56,456 bases of DNA from an uncultured Pelagibacteraceae bacterium (GCA_902592985.1 CACJGR010000004.1:1-56456); one strand, 5' to 3'. Counted from the first letter of the stretch, positions 41,949 through 53,435 are shown. Translations and numbers: made by a program. Notes: generated by a model from the sequence alone, not told the origin.

Positions 41949-43073
41949 TTATTGATTAATTCTTCTTTTTGTAAGATTTAAGATAATTCCAGATAAAATT
42001 GCCGTTCCTAATATTGAAGATCCCCCATAACTTAAAAATGGCAAAGTCATGCCTGTAGTTGGAAACAGTCTTATGTTAACACCAATATGAATTAAAACTT
42101 GAAATAATATAATTGAAATCGCCCCTACAAGTATTAATTTTACTTTATCATTTTTTTCAAAATATAGTTTTTTAAATACTTGATAAATAAAAAATAAAAA
42201 AATTATCATTAAAACAATTATAATTATTGCGCCGAATTCTTCAGATATAACTGAAACAATATAATCTGTATGTGCTTCAGGGACTCTGTTTTTTAAAATA
42301 CCTTCTCCAATTCCTTTTCCAAAAAAACCACCGTTTATTATTGCTTCTGACGCTTTTTCTGATTGATAATTATTTCCTGATGAAGGATCAAAAAATGACT
42401 TAAGTCTAATTAAAATATAACTAAATTTTTCAACAAAAAATACGAGATAAAGCAAAAAAATCAACATTAATCCAAAAAATAAAAAGAAAAATAATAAATT
42501 TATCCCAGAAATAAAAATTAAACTTAGCCAAGTTAAAAAAACTAAAAAAGTTTGACCAATATCTGGTTGAGTAATCAAAAGAAAAATAATTGGTATAATT
42601 ACAATAAAGCTTAAAAAATATTTGTAGTAAAGGTTATTATTTTTTTCTGAACTTAAAATCGAGGCAATAATTATAATAATAAAAGGTTTTAAAAGTTCTA
42701 TTGGTTGAAATCTAGGAATAAAGAAAAAGTCTAACCATCTTTTGGACCCTTTGACCTCAACACCAACAACTGGAACTAATATTAAAAAAACAAAACAGAC
42801 AAAAAATAATATGATTGAAATTTTAAATAGATTATCTTTGTTAACTGATGAAAAAAAAATTATAAAAAAAATACCAACTGAGATAAAAAAAAAATGTTTG
42901 AAAAAAAAATAATAACTATTTGTATTTAGCTTATCTGATGCAATTAATGAGGTAGAAACTAAAGAAAAAAATAAACCCAAAAAAAATAATAACATTATCA
43001 AAAAAAATATTGATTTATCAATACTCTTCCACCATCCATAATAATACTTATAAATAAAGCTGCTATCTTGCAT
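41949..43073 (-). CDS. ftsW: FtsW SEDS-family peptidoglycan glycosyltransferase
   Basis: This 374-residue membrane protein has about ten helices. SEDS signatures are present: VEVKGSKRWLDFFFIPRFQP, then ELLKPF, and the last loop LPFLSYGGSSILG near residue 350. It polymerises lipid II at the septum together with FtsI, which is encoded in the same cluster. It overlaps murD by 11 nt and abuts murG. Confidence 0.95.
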   Translation of the reverse strand: MQDSSFIYKYYYGWWKSIDKSIFFLIMLLFFLGLFFSLVSTSLIASDKLNTNSYYFFFKHFFFISVGIFFIIFFSSVNKDNLFKISIILFFVCFVFLILVPVVGVEVKGSKRWLDFFFIPRFQPIELLKPFIIIIIASILSSEKNNNLYYKYFLSFIVIIPIIFLLITQPDIGQTFLVFLTWLSLIFISGINLLFFFLFFGLMLIFLLYLVFFVEKFSYILIRLKSFFDPSSGNNYQSEKASEAIINGGFFGKGIGEGILKNRVPEAHTDYIVSVISEEFGAIIIIVLMIIFLFFIYQVFKKLYFEKNDKVKLILVGAISIILFQVLIHIGVNIRLFPTTGMTLPFLSYGGSSILGTAILSGIILNLTKRRINQ

Positions 43074-44388
43074 TAATTATCTTCTTTAAATTTAATTTTT
43101 TAACAAGGTTATTGAATTTTTCTCCTCTATCTTCAAAATTTTTAAAACTATCGAACGAAGCTGCAGAAGGACTAAACAAAACAGTTGTATGTTCTTTTTC
43201 TTTTTTTTTAAACTTTATATCTAAAATAATTTTTTTTAATGCTTGTCTTAAATCATCAAAATGTTCATATTTTATTTTGTTTTTTAATTCTTTTATAAAA
43301 GAGTTTTTGTTTCTGCCATATATATAAGCTTTAAAATTTGAACATTGATTTTTGGACATTAAAAATTTATCACCCAATTTAGGTATACCTCCAACAATCC
43401 AATAAACTTTTTTTAAAGATTTAAGAATATTTATTGAAGATGAATAACTTGTAGCTTTTGAATCGTTAATTAATGTAAATTTTTTAGTTTTATAAATTAT
43501 TTGTTGTCTAAATTTTAATCCTTTAAAATTATTAACAGTTTTAAATAAAATACTTTTATTTAAAGCAAGTTTTTTTGTAACTGCAAAAACATGTAATAAA
43601 TTTTGTTTATTACCTTCCGTGAAAAAATATGTATTTTTTACCTTTAACAAGTCTTGATTCATTGACTTTATATTAACGTTAATTATTTTAGAATTTAATT
43701 TTTTTTTATTAATTTCTTTTTTTAAAAATTTATTTTTTACATTTAAAAATGAGTAATCTTTATTAGTTTGATTCCTAATTAATTTTAATTTTGCTTTAAC
43801 ATAACTAGTAAATGTTTTGTGACGTTCTAAATGATCAGGAGTAATATTTAGTATTACTGCATAGTTTGCTTTAAAATTTTTGCTATATTCTATCTGATAA
43901 GAAGAAGCCTCTATTACAAAAATAGTTTTAGGAGTAATTTTTTTTTCAGCTAAAATTGGGTTGCCAATGTTTCCTGTTAATCTTGCATCTTTTCTTTGAT
44001 TTTTTAAAACATCAAATAAAATTTTTGCGGTTGTTGATTTTCCGTTTGTACCTGTAATAGTAATATTCTTATTTTTAGAATAGTAGCTGTAAAAGACATC
44101 TAAATCAGTAACTATTTTTTTAAAATTTTTCTTAAGAAAGCTCTTAAGATAGCATTTTTTAATATCAATACCAGGACTGATTACTATAAAATCAACATTA
44201 ATTTTATTAATATGATTTGATTTAATTAATAATTTTTTAATTTTTTTATTTTTAATTATATTTCTATTATCATCATACAAATAAACATCATTTTTTTTTC
44301 TTAAAAAAAAATAGCTGGAAAGTCCACTTTTGCCTAGCCCATAAATTAAAATTTTTTTTTTAACAAAAATATTTTTGTTATCTGGCAT
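43063..44388 (-). CDS. murD: UDP-N-acetylmuramoylalanine-D-glutamate ligase
   Basis: This 441-residue Mur ligase adds D-Glu. Its start is taken at ATG 44388 ([22 protein letters not shown]), which overlaps the mraY stop as TAATG; the frame extends to 44445. The N-domain loop is LIYGLGKSGLSSYFF, the ATP loop ITGTNGKSTTAKIL near residue 110, and NITPDHLERHKTF follows near 190. The late KATSYSSSINIL and VGGIPKLGDKF match the family. It is unusually Lys-rich, like its neighbours. Confidence 0.94.
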   Translation of the reverse strand: MPDNKNIFVKKKILIYGLGKSGLSSYFFLRKKNDVYLYDDNRNIIKNKKIKKLLIKSNHINKINVDFIVISPGIDIKKCYLKSFLKKNFKKIVTDLDVFYSYYSKNKNITITGTNGKSTTAKILFDVLKNQRKDARLTGNIGNPILAEKKITPKTIFVIEASSYQIEYSKNFKANYAVILNITPDHLERHKTFTSYVKAKLKLIRNQTNKDYSFLNVKNKFLKKEINKKKLNSKIINVNIKSMNQDLLKVKNTYFFTEGNKQNLLHVFAVTKKLALNKSILFKTVNNFKGLKFRQQIIYKTKKFTLINDSKATSYSSSINILKSLKKVYWIVGGIPKLGDKFLMSKNQCSNFKAYIYGRNKNSFIKELKNKIKYEHFDDLRQALKKIILDIKFKKKEKEHTTVLFSPSAASFDSFKNFEDRGEKFNNLVKKLNLKKIINAR

Positions 44389-45473
44389 TATCTTAATTTT
44401 AAAGTAGCCAAACCGATCATTGCAAGAATAATTGAAATAATCCAAAACCTAATAACCACAGTTGACTCTGGCCAACCTTTTTTTTCAAAATGGTGATGAA
44501 TTGGTGCCATTCTAAAAACTCTTTTTCCAGTTAATTTGTATGATAAAACTTGAACAATTACAGACACTGCCTCAAGAACAAATAGACCTCCCGTTATAGC
44601 CAAAACTATTTCATGTTTTGTAATAATTCCAACTGTACCTAAAGATCCTCCCAATGCTAAAGAACCTGTGTCACCCATAAATATTTTGGCAGGAGGTGCA
44701 TTAAACCATAAAAAACCCAAGCATGCCCCAATTATTGATCCCAAAAAAACGGCGACTTCGCCAACTCCTTCAATATATGGGATTTGAAGATATTCTGAAA
44801 AAACAATGTTACCTGTAACATAACTTATAAAAGCAAAACATGATGCAACAAGAATTACTGGAACGGTAGCCAAGCCATCTAACCCATCAGTTAAATTAAC
44901 TGCGTTAGAAGATCCAACAATTATGAAAGCTGCAAAAGGAATAAAAAACCAACCAAGATTTATCAATAAATTTTTAAAAAACGGAAAATATAAATATTCT
45001 AAATCAGAATGATCTGAAAAATTAATTAATATAAGGCTACCTAAAACAGCAATTATAACTTGGATTGCTAATTTAAATTTAAATGAAACGCCAAATGAGT
45101 TATTAAACTTAATTTTTTTATAATCATCATATGCTCCTAATAACCCAAAACTAGCCACAACAAATATTAGTGTCCAGATATATGGATTAGATAAATTACA
45201 CCATAATAAAACACCAAAAAATAGGCCTATTAAAATTAAAACACCTCCCATTGTTGGTGTTCCAATTTTTTTAATTATATGTTCATCAGGACCGTCTTTT
45301 CTGATTGGATTTGTTATTTGTCTTGCAGAAAAAAAATTTATAAAAGGTGTGCCAATTAAAAAAACTATAAGCATAGATGTAAACATTGCTAATCCAGTTC
45401 TTACGGTAAGATATTTAAATACATTTAAAAATGTAAAACTATCTACAAAATTTAAAATGAAGTTATAGAGCAT
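44388..45473 (-). CDS. mraY: phospho-N-acetylmuramoyl-pentapeptide transferase
   Basis: This 361-residue ten-helix membrane enzyme couples UDP-MurNAc-pentapeptide to undecaprenyl phosphate, giving lipid I. Signatures are [17 protein letters not shown] near residue 62, [13 protein letters not shown] near 193, [12 protein letters not shown] and the [13 protein letters not shown] loop near residue 325. It overlaps murEF by 11 nt and murD by one base. Confidence 0.97.
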   Translation of the reverse strand: MLYNFILNFVDSFTFLNVFKYLTVRTGLAMFTSMLIVFLIGTPFINFFSARQITNPIRKDGPDEHIIKKIGTPTMGGVLILIGLFFGVLLWCNLSNPYIWTLIFVVASFGLLGAYDDYKKIKFNNSFGVSFKFKLAIQVIIAVLGSLILINFSDHSDLEYLYFPFFKNLLINLGWFFIPFAAFIIVGSSNAVNLTDGLDGLATVPVILVASCFAFISYVTGNIVFSEYLQIPYIEGVGEVAVFLGSIIGACLGFLWFNAPPAKIFMGDTGSLALGGSLGTVGIITKHEIVLAITGGLFVLEAVSVIVQVLSYKLTGKRVFRMAPIHHHFEKKGWPESTVVIRFWIISIILAMIGLATLKLR

Positions 45474-48318
45474 TTTTCGTTTCTTTTTTTAAACCACTTG
45501 TTAATTTATAAAGTCCTGTAGCATTAGACCCTTTAATCATTAAATAATCATTATTATTTATATTGTTTTTAATCAAATCAATTATTTGCGAAATTTCTTT
45601 TAAAATTAAACCTTTTTTTGTTCTTTGAATATTTTTGTAAGTTTCTCTTATATATTTGCCAAAAACATAAACTTTATTTATTGAAGAAGAATTAATTGTA
45701 GTGCTCATTTCTAAATGCAATTTTCTTGAATGTTTGCCAAGTTCTAACATATCGCCTAATATAAGGTGTTTTTTATTATTTTTGCTATCAATTAAATCAA
45801 AATTTTTAATTGAAGATTTTAGAGACAAAGGATTTGAATTATAACTTTCATCAATAAGGAAAATATTCTTTCCATTTATCTTAATCTTGGAGAGATCTCC
45901 TCGACCGTATGGAATCTGATAATTATAAAAAATATTTTTATTTAAAGTTTTAATATCTTTAAAAATTGAAATTACTGTAATAGTAGCAAGAAAGTTTTTT
46001 ATATTATTTTCAAAATTAGATGAAATAAAAAAATGTTTTTTTTTGTTATTAATATTTATAATAGCTTTAAATTTTGTTTTTTCTTTTTTTAAAGAATTTA
46101 ATCTAACTGTTGCTTTTTTTTTATTAACACTAAAAGAAAAAACTTTTAGTTTTTTTCTTAAGGCCATTTTTCGATGAAATTTATAAAACTTATCATCAGC
46201 ATTTAAAACTATTGAACCACCATTTGTAATATTGTTCATGATCTCAGATTTTGCGAGTGCAATTTGTTTTAAATTTTTAAAATTTTTTGCATGTGCATAA
46301 GAAATATTTGTAATTACTCCAACATCTGGTTTAATAATTTTCGTTAAATTATCTATTTCACCTTTTTTATCCATTCCAACTTCAAAAATCCCAAAATCAT
46401 CTTTTTGATTTAAATTAAACAAACTTAATGGCACTCCAAATTTATTATTAAATGATTTAGGTGAATAAGTTACGTGACAAAATTTATTAAGAGTTCTACC
46501 AATTAACTCTTTTAAAGATGTTTTGCCACAACTCCCAGTTATTGCAATAATTTTAGCTAATGAGCTTTCCCTCACCTTGTTTGAAGTTTTTGTCAAAAAG
46601 CTCAAGGTATTGTTAACTCTAATTTGTTTAGATTTTTTTTCTGATTGATTAATCTTGTTTACTATTGCCAATGATGCTTTTTTTTTAAAAACTTCTTTTA
46701 AATAAAGATTTCCATCTCTTCTTTTACCTTTAATTGCAAAAAAAATATCATTTTTTTTTATTTTTTTTGAATTAATTGACGCTTGTCTTAATTTTATTTT
46801 TAAGGGAAAATAATTTTGCTGACTTTCTTCTTTTAAAATATTTAATTTTAAATCTTTTGATAGATGTTTGTTTTTTTGTTTAATGTTTTTTAAAATACAT
46901 TTTTTATCAGAAAAAAATTTTTTTGAACTTCCATAATCTTGAACATTTTCATGGCCTTTTCCTGCTACAATTAAAATTTCACCTGTTGATAAATTTTTAA
47001 TTGCTTCCCTAATTGCTTTTTCTCTACTGGGTATTTCATAAAGTTTTGATTTATTAATTTTGCTTTTAATGTTTGATCTTATCTTTTTTGGATTTTCTTT
47101 TCTTGGATTATCATCTGTTAAATAAATTTTATTACAAAACTGATTTACAATTTGACCCATCTTGGGTCTCTTAAATTTATCTCTATCCCCACCACATCCA
47201 AAAACAATAGAAATTTTTTTATTTTTAAACTGATCTTTTAAATTTTGAAGACATGTTTTAAGAGCATCTGGTGTATGAGCATAGTCCAAAATAACCTTAG
47301 AATTATTTCTAATTCTTCCAATTCTTTCTAATCTTCCACTGACAGGATTTACTTTGCTAATTACATTTATAATATTTTTAAAATCAACATTGCTTTTTTC
47401 TGCCGCAATCATTGCCATTAATATATTTTTTATCTGGATCTTCCCTATTAAGTTTGTTTCAAAATTGTAAAAATTATTTTTGTATTCAATCTTAATAATT
47501 TGTTTTTCACCCATATATTCATGAGTGATTATGTTTAAGTCGCCTTTGCCAACTCCTATAGTTTTTAAATTTAATTTATTTCTTAAAGAAATTTTTTTAA
47601 TTTTTTTATATTCTGGAATAGTTATATCTGTAATAATAGTTGAATTTTTATTGAGTAACTTTTTAAAAAGGTATAATTTTGCGTTTAAGTAATTTTTAAA
47701 ATTTTTATGATAATCTAAATGATCATGAGATAAGTTTGTAAAAAGAGCAGTTTTAAAATTTAATCCATTTAATCGATTTTGTTTAAGACCATGACTAGAT
47801 GCTTCAAGAATAACATTATCTATATTTTTTTTTTTTAATTTTTCTAAATGAAAGCTAAGTTTAATTGGATCCAATGTTGTATTGATCGCATCTGTCTTGC
47901 TTGTAATTGTTTTAACACCAAGAGTTCCTATGGAGGCAGCTTTTTTTTTATTTAATTTTAATATTTGAAAATAAAAATCAGCAATAGATGATTTACCATT
48001 AGTTCCTGTAACGGCAATTAAATTTTTAGGTTGTTTTTTGTTAATTTTAAATACAATTTCGGAAAGTGTTTTTCTGACATTTTTCTTTCTTATATAAAGA
48101 ATATTATTTTTTAAACCTCTAAATTTTTGATTTGAAACAATTGTACTGGCGCCTTTTTTTATTGCTTCTTCAATAAATTTATTACCATCAATTTTCGTTC
48201 CTTGAATAGCAAAAAAAATATTTTTTTTTTTGCAAGTCAAGCTATTAAAACTTAAACCTAAAAAAAAATGATTCTTATATTTTAGCTTAAGATTTTTGAA
48301 ATAGTTGCCGATCAGCAT
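45463..48318 (-). CDS. murEF: fused MurE-MurF ligase (two peptidoglycan precursor ligases in one chain)
   Basis: A single 951-codon frame holds two complete Mur ligases. Residues 1 to about 480 are MurE: ATP loop [10 protein letters not shown] at 102-111, LEASSHGL near 171, and [10 protein letters not shown] at 401-410, where DNPR marks meso-diaminopimelate specificity. Residues from about 500 are MurF: ATP loop [11 protein letters not shown] at 592-602, DNKFGVPL-like [13 protein letters not shown] and [16 protein letters not shown] near residue 800. It would convert UDP-MurNAc-dipeptide to the pentapeptide in two steps. No stop or start separates the halves; the 480-500 linker is Lys-rich. 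MurE/MurF fusions are known in some bacteria. Confidence 0.94.
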   Translation of the reverse strand: MLIGNYFKNLKLKYKNHFFLGLSFNSLTCKKKNIFFAIQGTKIDGNKFIEEAIKKGASTIVSNQKFRGLKNNILYIRKKNVRKTLSEIVFKINKKQPKNLIAVTGTNGKSSIADFYFQILKLNKKKAASIGTLGVKTITSKTDAINTTLDPIKLSFHLEKLKKKNIDNVILEASSHGLKQNRLNGLNFKTALFTNLSHDHLDYHKNFKNYLNAKLYLFKKLLNKNSTIITDITIPEYKKIKKISLRNKLNLKTIGVGKGDLNIITHEYMGEKQIIKIEYKNNFYNFETNLIGKIQIKNILMAMIAAEKSNVDFKNIINVISKVNPVSGRLERIGRIRNNSKVILDYAHTPDALKTCLQNLKDQFKNKKISIVFGCGGDRDKFKRPKMGQIVNQFCNKIYLTDDNPRKENPKKIRSNIKSKINKSKLYEIPSREKAIREAIKNLSTGEILIVAGKGHENVQDYGSSKKFFSDKKCILKNIKQKNKHLSKDLKLNILKEESQQNYFPLKIKLRQASINSKKIKKNDIFFAIKGKRRDGNLYLKEVFKKKASLAIVNKINQSEKKSKQIRVNNTLSFLTKTSNKVRESSLAKIIAITGSCGKTSLKELIGRTLNKFCHVTYSPKSFNNKFGVPLSLFNLNQKDDFGIFEVGMDKKGEIDNLTKIIKPDVGVITNISYAHAKNFKNLKQIALAKSEIMNNITNGGSIVLNADDKFYKFHRKMALRKKLKVFSFSVNKKKATVRLNSLKKEKTKFKAIININNKKKHFFISSNFENNIKNFLATITVISIFKDIKTLNKNIFYNYQIPYGRGDLSKIKINGKNIFLIDESYNSNPLSLKSSIKNFDLIDSKNNKKHLILGDMLELGKHSRKLHLEMSTTINSSSINKVYVFGKYIRETYKNIQRTKKGLILKEISQIIDLIKNNINNNDYLMIKGSNATGLYKLTSGLKKETKNAL

Positions 48319-48322
48319 GGAA

Positions 48323-50011
48323 TTAATTAACTTCTATATATTTTGTGGCTAAAATGGGTCCAATTTTTTCTATAATTTTGCCTGCAATTTCAACCGATGT
48401 CCAACCAGCAGTGTTTCTCCAATTACCTTTATATGGATATCTACCGTCTCTGTAATGATAAACATATTCTTTTGAAGGTTTTGGTTCATCTAATAAAATT
48501 AATAAAACATACTTTGGTTTTGATGTTGGAAATATTGATACAAAAGTATTAATTTTATCTTTTGTATATCTGCCATATTTTGTTTTTTCAGCTGTGCCTG
48601 TTTTTCCACCAACTTCGTAACCAGTTATATTTGCAAAACCGGCTGTACCTTCTTCAGTTGATACTGCTTTTCTTAAAATAGGATTTATTTTTTCAGAGAC
48701 TCCTGCTTTTAAAATTCTATTTCTTGTCTCTTTTTTTTCTAAATCATTCTTAATTAATGTTGGTTTAATATTAAAGCCACCATTTGTTATAATTGAGTAA
48801 CCCTTTGCTAGTTGTAAAGGTGTGATTGTTATACCATGACCAAATGATGATGTTGCAAGTCTACATTTACCCCATACAAATGGAATTGGTTGGCCTACTT
48901 CTTCTATATCAAATTCAATTTTATCTAAAACTCCAATATTTTTTAAAAAAGATTTAAATTTTTGTATTCCTACTTTTTGTCCAATTCTAACAGATCCAAT
49001 ATTTCCTGATCTTATTAAAATTTGTTCAGCAGTTAAATTTGAAGGAATTTTATTGTCATATTCTCCTATAGTTTTTCCAGCACATTTGATTTTTTTTGGC
49101 AAATCTTTAAATTCTGTTTCTGGTTCAATTACTTCTTCATTTAATCCAGCAGCAATAGTAAAAGTTTTAAAAACAGAACCAAGTTCATAAACTCCTTTGG
49201 TTGCTCTATTTATATAATTTACATCTTTAATATCTTGTCTTTTGTTAAGATTAAAATCTGGCAATGAAATCATTGATAGTATTTCTCCATTATTGACATT
49301 CATAAGAATTGCCGCACTTCCTATATATCTAAAAATTTGTTGGAACTTCATTAGTTCTTCTCTAATTAAAAATTGTATATCTGTATCTACAGTTAATTGT
49401 AATGGCTTCTTTCTATTTTTTAATTCGTAATCAAAAAATTTCTCAATCCCTGATACACCATTATTGTCGTCATCAATCTGCCCAATGATGTGGCTAAATA
49501 AATTTTCATGTGGATATAATCTGGTTATTTGTTCTTCAAATCTTATAGATTTATCTCCCAAAAGACGAAGTTCCTCGATTTGACCATATGTAAGTTCTTT
49601 TTTGAAACGAAAATATTTTTTTTTTTTAATTCTTTTCTTAACATTTTTAAAATCTTCATCTGGAAATAATATCTGCAATCTTATTAAAAGTTTTTTTTCA
49701 TCAATAATTAAATTTGGATTAATTCCAACAGTTTGTGTGTTAACAGCCTTAGCAATAAAACTTCCTTTGTTATCTAATATATCGGCTCTATAATTTTTTT
49801 TTATTGGTAAAAATTTTTCTACTTCTGTTTCAGGGTTTAAAGAGCCTAAATAAAAAACCTTAATAGAATAAATTATAGAAATCATAAAAAATACAAAATA
49901 AATGAATGCAATCCTATTAAATGTAATATTTAAATTAGATTTATTTTTTTTATATGAAAACTCGTTTTCATAATCTTCTAGAACTAATATTTCATTATTA
50001 TCTTTATTCAT
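48323..50011 (-). CDS. ftsI: septal peptidoglycan transpeptidase FtsI (PBP3)
   Basis: This 562-residue class B penicillin-binding protein crosslinks septal peptidoglycan. It has a cytoplasmic start, one membrane helix (AFIYFVFFMISIIYSIKVFY, near residues 33-52), a pedestal domain with GIEKFFDYEL, then the transpeptidase domain. Active-site motifs are SVFK in ELGSVFKTFTI near residue 280, SGN in IRSGNIGSVRI near 335, and KTGTAEKT near 473. It overlaps ftsL by 8 nt and lies 4 nt before murEF. Confidence 0.96.
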   Translation of the reverse strand: MNKDNNEILVLEDYENEFSYKKNKSNLNITFNRIAFIYFVFFMISIIYSIKVFYLGSLNPETEVEKFLPIKKNYRADILDNKGSFIAKAVNTQTVGINPNLIIDEKKLLIRLQILFPDEDFKNVKKRIKKKKYFRFKKELTYGQIEELRLLGDKSIRFEEQITRLYPHENLFSHIIGQIDDDNNGVSGIEKFFDYELKNRKKPLQLTVDTDIQFLIREELMKFQQIFRYIGSAAILMNVNNGEILSMISLPDFNLNKRQDIKDVNYINRATKGVYELGSVFKTFTIAAGLNEEVIEPETEFKDLPKKIKCAGKTIGEYDNKIPSNLTAEQILIRSGNIGSVRIGQKVGIQKFKSFLKNIGVLDKIEFDIEEVGQPIPFVWGKCRLATSSFGHGITITPLQLAKGYSIITNGGFNIKPTLIKNDLEKKETRNRILKAGVSEKINPILRKAVSTEEGTAGFANITGYEVGGKTGTAEKTKYGRYTKDKINTFVSIFPTSKPKYVLLILLDEPKPSKEYVYHYRDGRYPYKGNWRNTAGWTSVEIAGKIIEKIGPILATKYIEVN

Positions 50012-50318
50012 TTGGTACTTCTGTTTTTTTAGGATCTATTATTGTCAATTCATCATTTTCTTCTTTGATTTTATTAATTTTAGTAATGTCTAAAAAAATT
50101 AAATCATTCTCGAAATATCTAGATTGATATTCCATCAATTTTTTAGGTGTAGTTAAATAACTATAATCTAACAAAACTAATTCATATTTATTTTTTAAAA
50201 TGTTTATGTTTTCCTTAACGTTAAAAATTTGACTTTCTAATTTCTTAGTAGAATTTTTTGTAATAGTAGTAACAATTATTAAAAAAATAATAAAAAAAAT
50301 TAAAAGTAATTTTTTCAT
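50004..50318 (-). CDS. ftsL: cell-division protein FtsL (short)
   Basis: This 104-residue protein has the FtsL layout: a membrane helix at residues 3-19 ([17 protein letters not shown]), a short coiled coil ([22 protein letters not shown]), and a [16 protein letters not shown] segment typical of alphaproteobacterial FtsL before a polar tail. FtsL bridges FtsQ to FtsW/FtsI. Sequence conservation in this family is poor, so position between rsmH and ftsI is an important part of the call. It overlaps rsmH by 4 nt and ftsI by 8 nt. Confidence 0.85.
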   Translation of the reverse strand: MKKLLLIFFIIFLIIVTTITKNSTKKLESQIFNVKENINILKNKYELVLLDYSYLTTPKKLMEYQSRYFENDLIFLDITKINKIKEENDELTIIDPKKTEVPNE

Positions 50319-51328
50319 AATTTTTCAGAATAATTTTCAATTTCAATTAAATAATTAAATTTATCTAAAATATCAGTTTTAAAATTTAAAATATTTTTTT
50401 CTTTAATAACAAATCTTAATTTAGCAGATCTCGAGGGAGGATTTTCTTTAATTTCCTGAATTGATGGTGTTATTGGTTTTTTATTAATTAATTTAAATAG
50501 ATTTTTTTTTTCTTTTATTTTGGGCATATATCTTGATGCATTTTTTGTTTCTGACAAACTTCTAAAAAAATATTTTATTATTTTGTCTTCTAACGAATGA
50601 AAACTCACAACAGCAATGATGCCCCCTTCATCTACAATCTTAGCTGCGCAAATCAACCCATAAATTAGTTCACTAATTTCTTTATTTACAAAAATTCTTA
50701 ACGCTTGAAAAACTTTCGTAGCATTGTGAATTTTATAATTTCTTTTTCTTTTTGATGACTCTATGATTTTTACTAACTTCTGTGTGTCAATCTCCTTTAT
50801 TTTTCTTTCTTCTATAATCTTATAAGCAATTCTTTTGCTATCCTTTTCTTGACCAAGAAATTTAAAGATTTTTTCTAAATCTTTTTTATTTAATTTATTA
50901 ATAACATCTTTGGCGGAAAAGTTATTTAAACCTAATTTCATGTTAAGTTCTCCCGAGTCATCAAAAGACAAACCTTTTTTAGGATCTTTTATTTGTGTGT
51001 ATGAATATCCAAGATCAAAAATTACAGCTTTAATTTTTTCCTCTCTTCTTAAATCTAAATCATTAATTTCGCTAAACTTTTTGTTTTTAAATAAAAACCT
51101 AGTCTTGAATTTTTTTTCAAAGTCTAATGCAATTTTTTTACTATCTTTATCTCTATCTAAAGCAATTATCTTTGTATTTTCAAATTCAAGGATTTTTTTA
51201 GTATAGCCACCTTGGCCAAATGTACAGTCAATAAATGTGCCACCATATTGAGGGGTAATAATGCTAATTATTTCACTTAGCAATACCGGATAGTGTTTTT
51301 TTCTTTCCGATATTATGGTGGCAATCAT
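50315..51328 (-). CDS. rsmH: 16S rRNA (cytosine-1402-N4)-methyltransferase
   Basis: This 337-residue SAM-dependent enzyme (MraW) modifies C1402 at the ribosomal P site. Motifs are [13 protein letters not shown], the SAM loop [19 protein letters not shown] near residue 30, [10 protein letters not shown] near 107, and [16 protein letters not shown] near residue 240, followed by the late [10 protein letters not shown]. It lies 18 nt downstream of ftsZ, rather than directly after mraZ as in the usual dcw order, and overlaps ftsL by 4 nt. Confidence 0.96.
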   Translation of the reverse strand: MIATIISERKKHYPVLLSEIISIITPQYGGTFIDCTFGQGGYTKKILEFENTKIIALDRDKDSKKIALDFEKKFKTRFLFKNKKFSEINDLDLRREEKIKAVIFDLGYSYTQIKDPKKGLSFDDSGELNMKLGLNNFSAKDVINKLNKKDLEKIFKFLGQEKDSKRIAYKIIEERKIKEIDTQKLVKIIESSKRKRNYKIHNATKVFQALRIFVNKEISELIYGLICAAKIVDEGGIIAVVSFHSLEDKIIKYFFRSLSETKNASRYMPKIKEKKNLFKLINKKPITPSIQEIKENPPSRSAKLRFVIKEKNILNFKTDILDKFNYLIEIENYSEKL

Positions 51329-51346
51329 TTATTTTTTCGAAGACCA

Positions 51347-52780
51347 TTAGTTCTTTTGTCTTCTTAAAAATGCTGGTATTTCCAAATCATCTTCTTCAGA
51401 GTTATTGTCATCATCAGATGAAGAAAATTCTTGAAGAGGATTTTCATTTTCCGAATCAAAAAGTTCTGTATTTTCTTCTTCAATCGCAAAATTTTCTAAA
51501 CCGTTTGAAGGCTGTTCTGCTTTAGCATTATCTTCAATGTTTGTTTCAGTTTCATTCTCTTGATTGCTTAAAACTTGCTCATTATATTCTTTGTTAAGGT
51601 CTTTTATTTGCTCCACTGAAGAAGTTTCTGGTGCTGTTTCGTTCACAATTTCATTTTCAAGTTTTAATGCATTTGCACCATCAGTTGCTACGCTAGACAT
51701 CGAGTTTGAAAAATCAAAAGCTTGTGCAGAACCAAGATTAGAAAAATCAGAATAACCTGGATTTCTGTTTTGTATTCTGTGAACCATGTTTATTACAGAC
51801 TTTGCCTCTGGCTGTTGCCCATCAAGTGCTGTTGCAACAATTGAAACTCTCATTTTACCATCAAGTAAAGAATCTGTAATTGCACCAATTATTAATTCAG
51901 CTTCAGGATCAACCTCCGCTCTTACTTTGTTTACAGCTTCATCAACCTCGAAGAGTTTAAGATCTTTTCCACCTGTAATATTAACCAGTAAGCCTTTGGC
52001 TCCTTTTAGAGTATAATCGTCTATTAAAGGGTTACTAATTGCCATCTCTGCTGCTTTAATTGCTCTACCTTCTCCTTCAGCTTGACCAGTACCCATCATA
52101 GCTTTACCCATTGAACTCATAACAGTTTCAACATCAGCAAAATCTAAATTGATTAAACCTGGTCTCACCATTAAATCAGTCACACTTTGCACACCATGCA
52201 ACAATACATCATTAGAAAGTTCAAAAGATTCTTCAAATGTAGTTTGTTCACTTGCAATTTTAAATAAGTTTTGATTTGGAATTACAATAATTGTATCAAC
52301 ATGTTTTCTTAGTTCCTCAAGGCCCTGTTGAGCTCTTCTCATTCTTGAAGGTCCTTCATATAAAAAAGGCAACGTCACAACACCAACGGTTAATATATTT
52401 AGTTCTTTCGCTGCTCTTGCAATCACATGAGCTGATCCTGTTCCGGTACCACCTCCCATTCCTGCGGTTATAAAAACCATATTTGCACCTTGTAATGTAT
52501 TTATTATATCGTTTAATGATTCATCTGCTGCTGCTTGGCCGATATCTAATTTTGCTCCCGTTCCTAAACCCTTTGTCAAATTTAATCCAATTTGTATTTT
52601 TTGTGTCGCTTGGCTATGTTTTAAATCTTGAGCATCAGTATTTACTGCAATAAATTCTACACCTTGAAGGCCAGACTCAATCATTCCATTGATCGCATTT
52701 CCTCCTGCTCCTCCAACTCCGAGCACTAGTATTCTCGGTTTTAATTCTCTTATCTCTGGTGGTTTAAAGTTAATTGTCAT
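51347..52780 (-). CDS. ftsZ: tubulin-like division GTPase FtsZ
   Basis: This 477-residue protein polymerises into the Z-ring. The GTP signature GGGTGTGS is at residues 109-116, with the G-box [17 protein letters not shown] at 18-34 and T7-loop [11 protein letters not shown] near 210. An acidic, Ser/Glu/Asn-rich linker of about 150 residues leads to the conserved C-terminal peptide [13 protein letters not shown], which normally binds FtsA and other anchors. Its position is unusual: between the orf60/mraZ pair and rsmH, not after ftsA. It overlaps orf60 by 11 nt, so it is probably co-expressed under MraZ control. Confidence 0.97.
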   Translation of the reverse strand: MTINFKPPEIRELKPRILVLGVGGAGGNAINGMIESGLQGVEFIAVNTDAQDLKHSQATQKIQIGLNLTKGLGTGAKLDIGQAAADESLNDIINTLQGANMVFITAGMGGGTGTGSAHVIARAAKELNILTVGVVTLPFLYEGPSRMRRAQQGLEELRKHVDTIIVIPNQNLFKIASEQTTFEESFELSNDVLLHGVQSVTDLMVRPGLINLDFADVETVMSSMGKAMMGTGQAEGEGRAIKAAEMAISNPLIDDYTLKGAKGLLVNITGGKDLKLFEVDEAVNKVRAEVDPEAELIIGAITDSLLDGKMRVSIVATALDGQQPEAKSVINMVHRIQNRNPGYSDFSNLGSAQAFDFSNSMSSVATDGANALKLENEIVNETAPETSSVEQIKDLNKEYNEQVLSNQENETETNIEDNAKAEQPSNGLENFAIEEENTELFDSENENPLQEFSSSDDDNNSEEDDLEIPAFLRRQKN

Positions 52781-52952
52781 GTTTTTCCCCTCTATTTTTT
52801 ATTAAGTTGTAGTTTTTAACTAACTTATCGTAAGTATTAGTCCAAAAATTAAATGCCCAAGTACCTTTGATAGATTTTTCTATCATAGTTAAACAATTGT
52901 ATTGTTGTCTTTCTATCTTTTGCTCTAAAATATATTGTTCCATCTTTTGCAT
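52770..52952 (-). CDS. conserved-looking 60-residue hypothetical protein between mraZ and ftsZ
   Basis: I do not recognise this protein. It begins [20 protein letters not shown], continues with a [19 protein letters not shown] stretch rich in aromatic residues and ends in a short basic tail. There is no signal peptide or obvious membrane helix; the first 25 residues could form an amphipathic or coiled helix. It is placed as a real gene because its ATG overlaps the mraZ stop as TAATG and its 3' end overlaps the ftsZ start by 11 nt, which suggests translational coupling to ftsZ. A second start at Met4 is possible. A division-related role is inferred from position only. Confidence 0.65.
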   Translation of the reverse strand: MQKMEQYILEQKIERQQYNCLTMIEKSIKGTWAFNFWTNTYDKLVKNYNLIKNRGEKHDN

Positions 52953-53407
52953 TATTTCTTACTCATCTCCTCCCATTTAAGACGTGCCCGATTTATATTA
53001 GATTTTTTTCTTGCATGTGCCCTAAATTTTTCAAACATTATTGGTTCCCAAATTTGGAATGTTTTACCTTGACCAACAAATAACATGTTATTTTTAATTT
53101 TTGCATGTTTTAATAATTTTGGTGTTAAAGAGATTCTTCCTTCACTATCAAACTGTAAATTAATACTTTCAGATAATATTGATGTTGCAAAATAATCTTT
53201 TTTTTCTTCAAAAGGATTTAAAGCATCAATTGCATTTGAAATTTTTTCTATTCTATCTTGTGGCCACGCTTCTATTGATTGATTATTAAATGATGGATAG
53301 CAAACTACTCCATTGTAGCCTAGGTTTGAAAGGTGTGATCTAAAGCTAGCCGGCACTGACACCCTTCCCTTTTTGTCTAATTTGTTCTCGTAAGTCGATA
53401 AAAACAT
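52952..53407 (-). CDS. mraZ: MraZ transcriptional regulator of the dcw cluster
   Basis: This 151-residue protein has two AbrB-like halves, each with the family's DxxxR motif: DKKGRVSVPASFR at about residues 10-22 and DSEGRISLTPKLL at about 88-100. MraZ forms ring oligomers that bind TGGGN repeats in its own promoter and control dcw transcription. Such repeats lie at 53436-53460. It is the first gene of the 21-kb division and wall block and is coupled to orf60 by a TAATG overlap. Confidence 0.95.
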   Translation of the reverse strand: MFLSTYENKLDKKGRVSVPASFRSHLSNLGYNGVVCYPSFNNQSIEAWPQDRIEKISNAIDALNPFEEKKDYFATSILSESINLQFDSEGRISLTPKLLKHAKIKNNMLFVGQGKTFQIWEPIMFEKFRAHARKKSNINRARLKWEEMSKK

Positions 53408-53435
53408 AATTCATAATTTCCAATATCTCCCCTAT

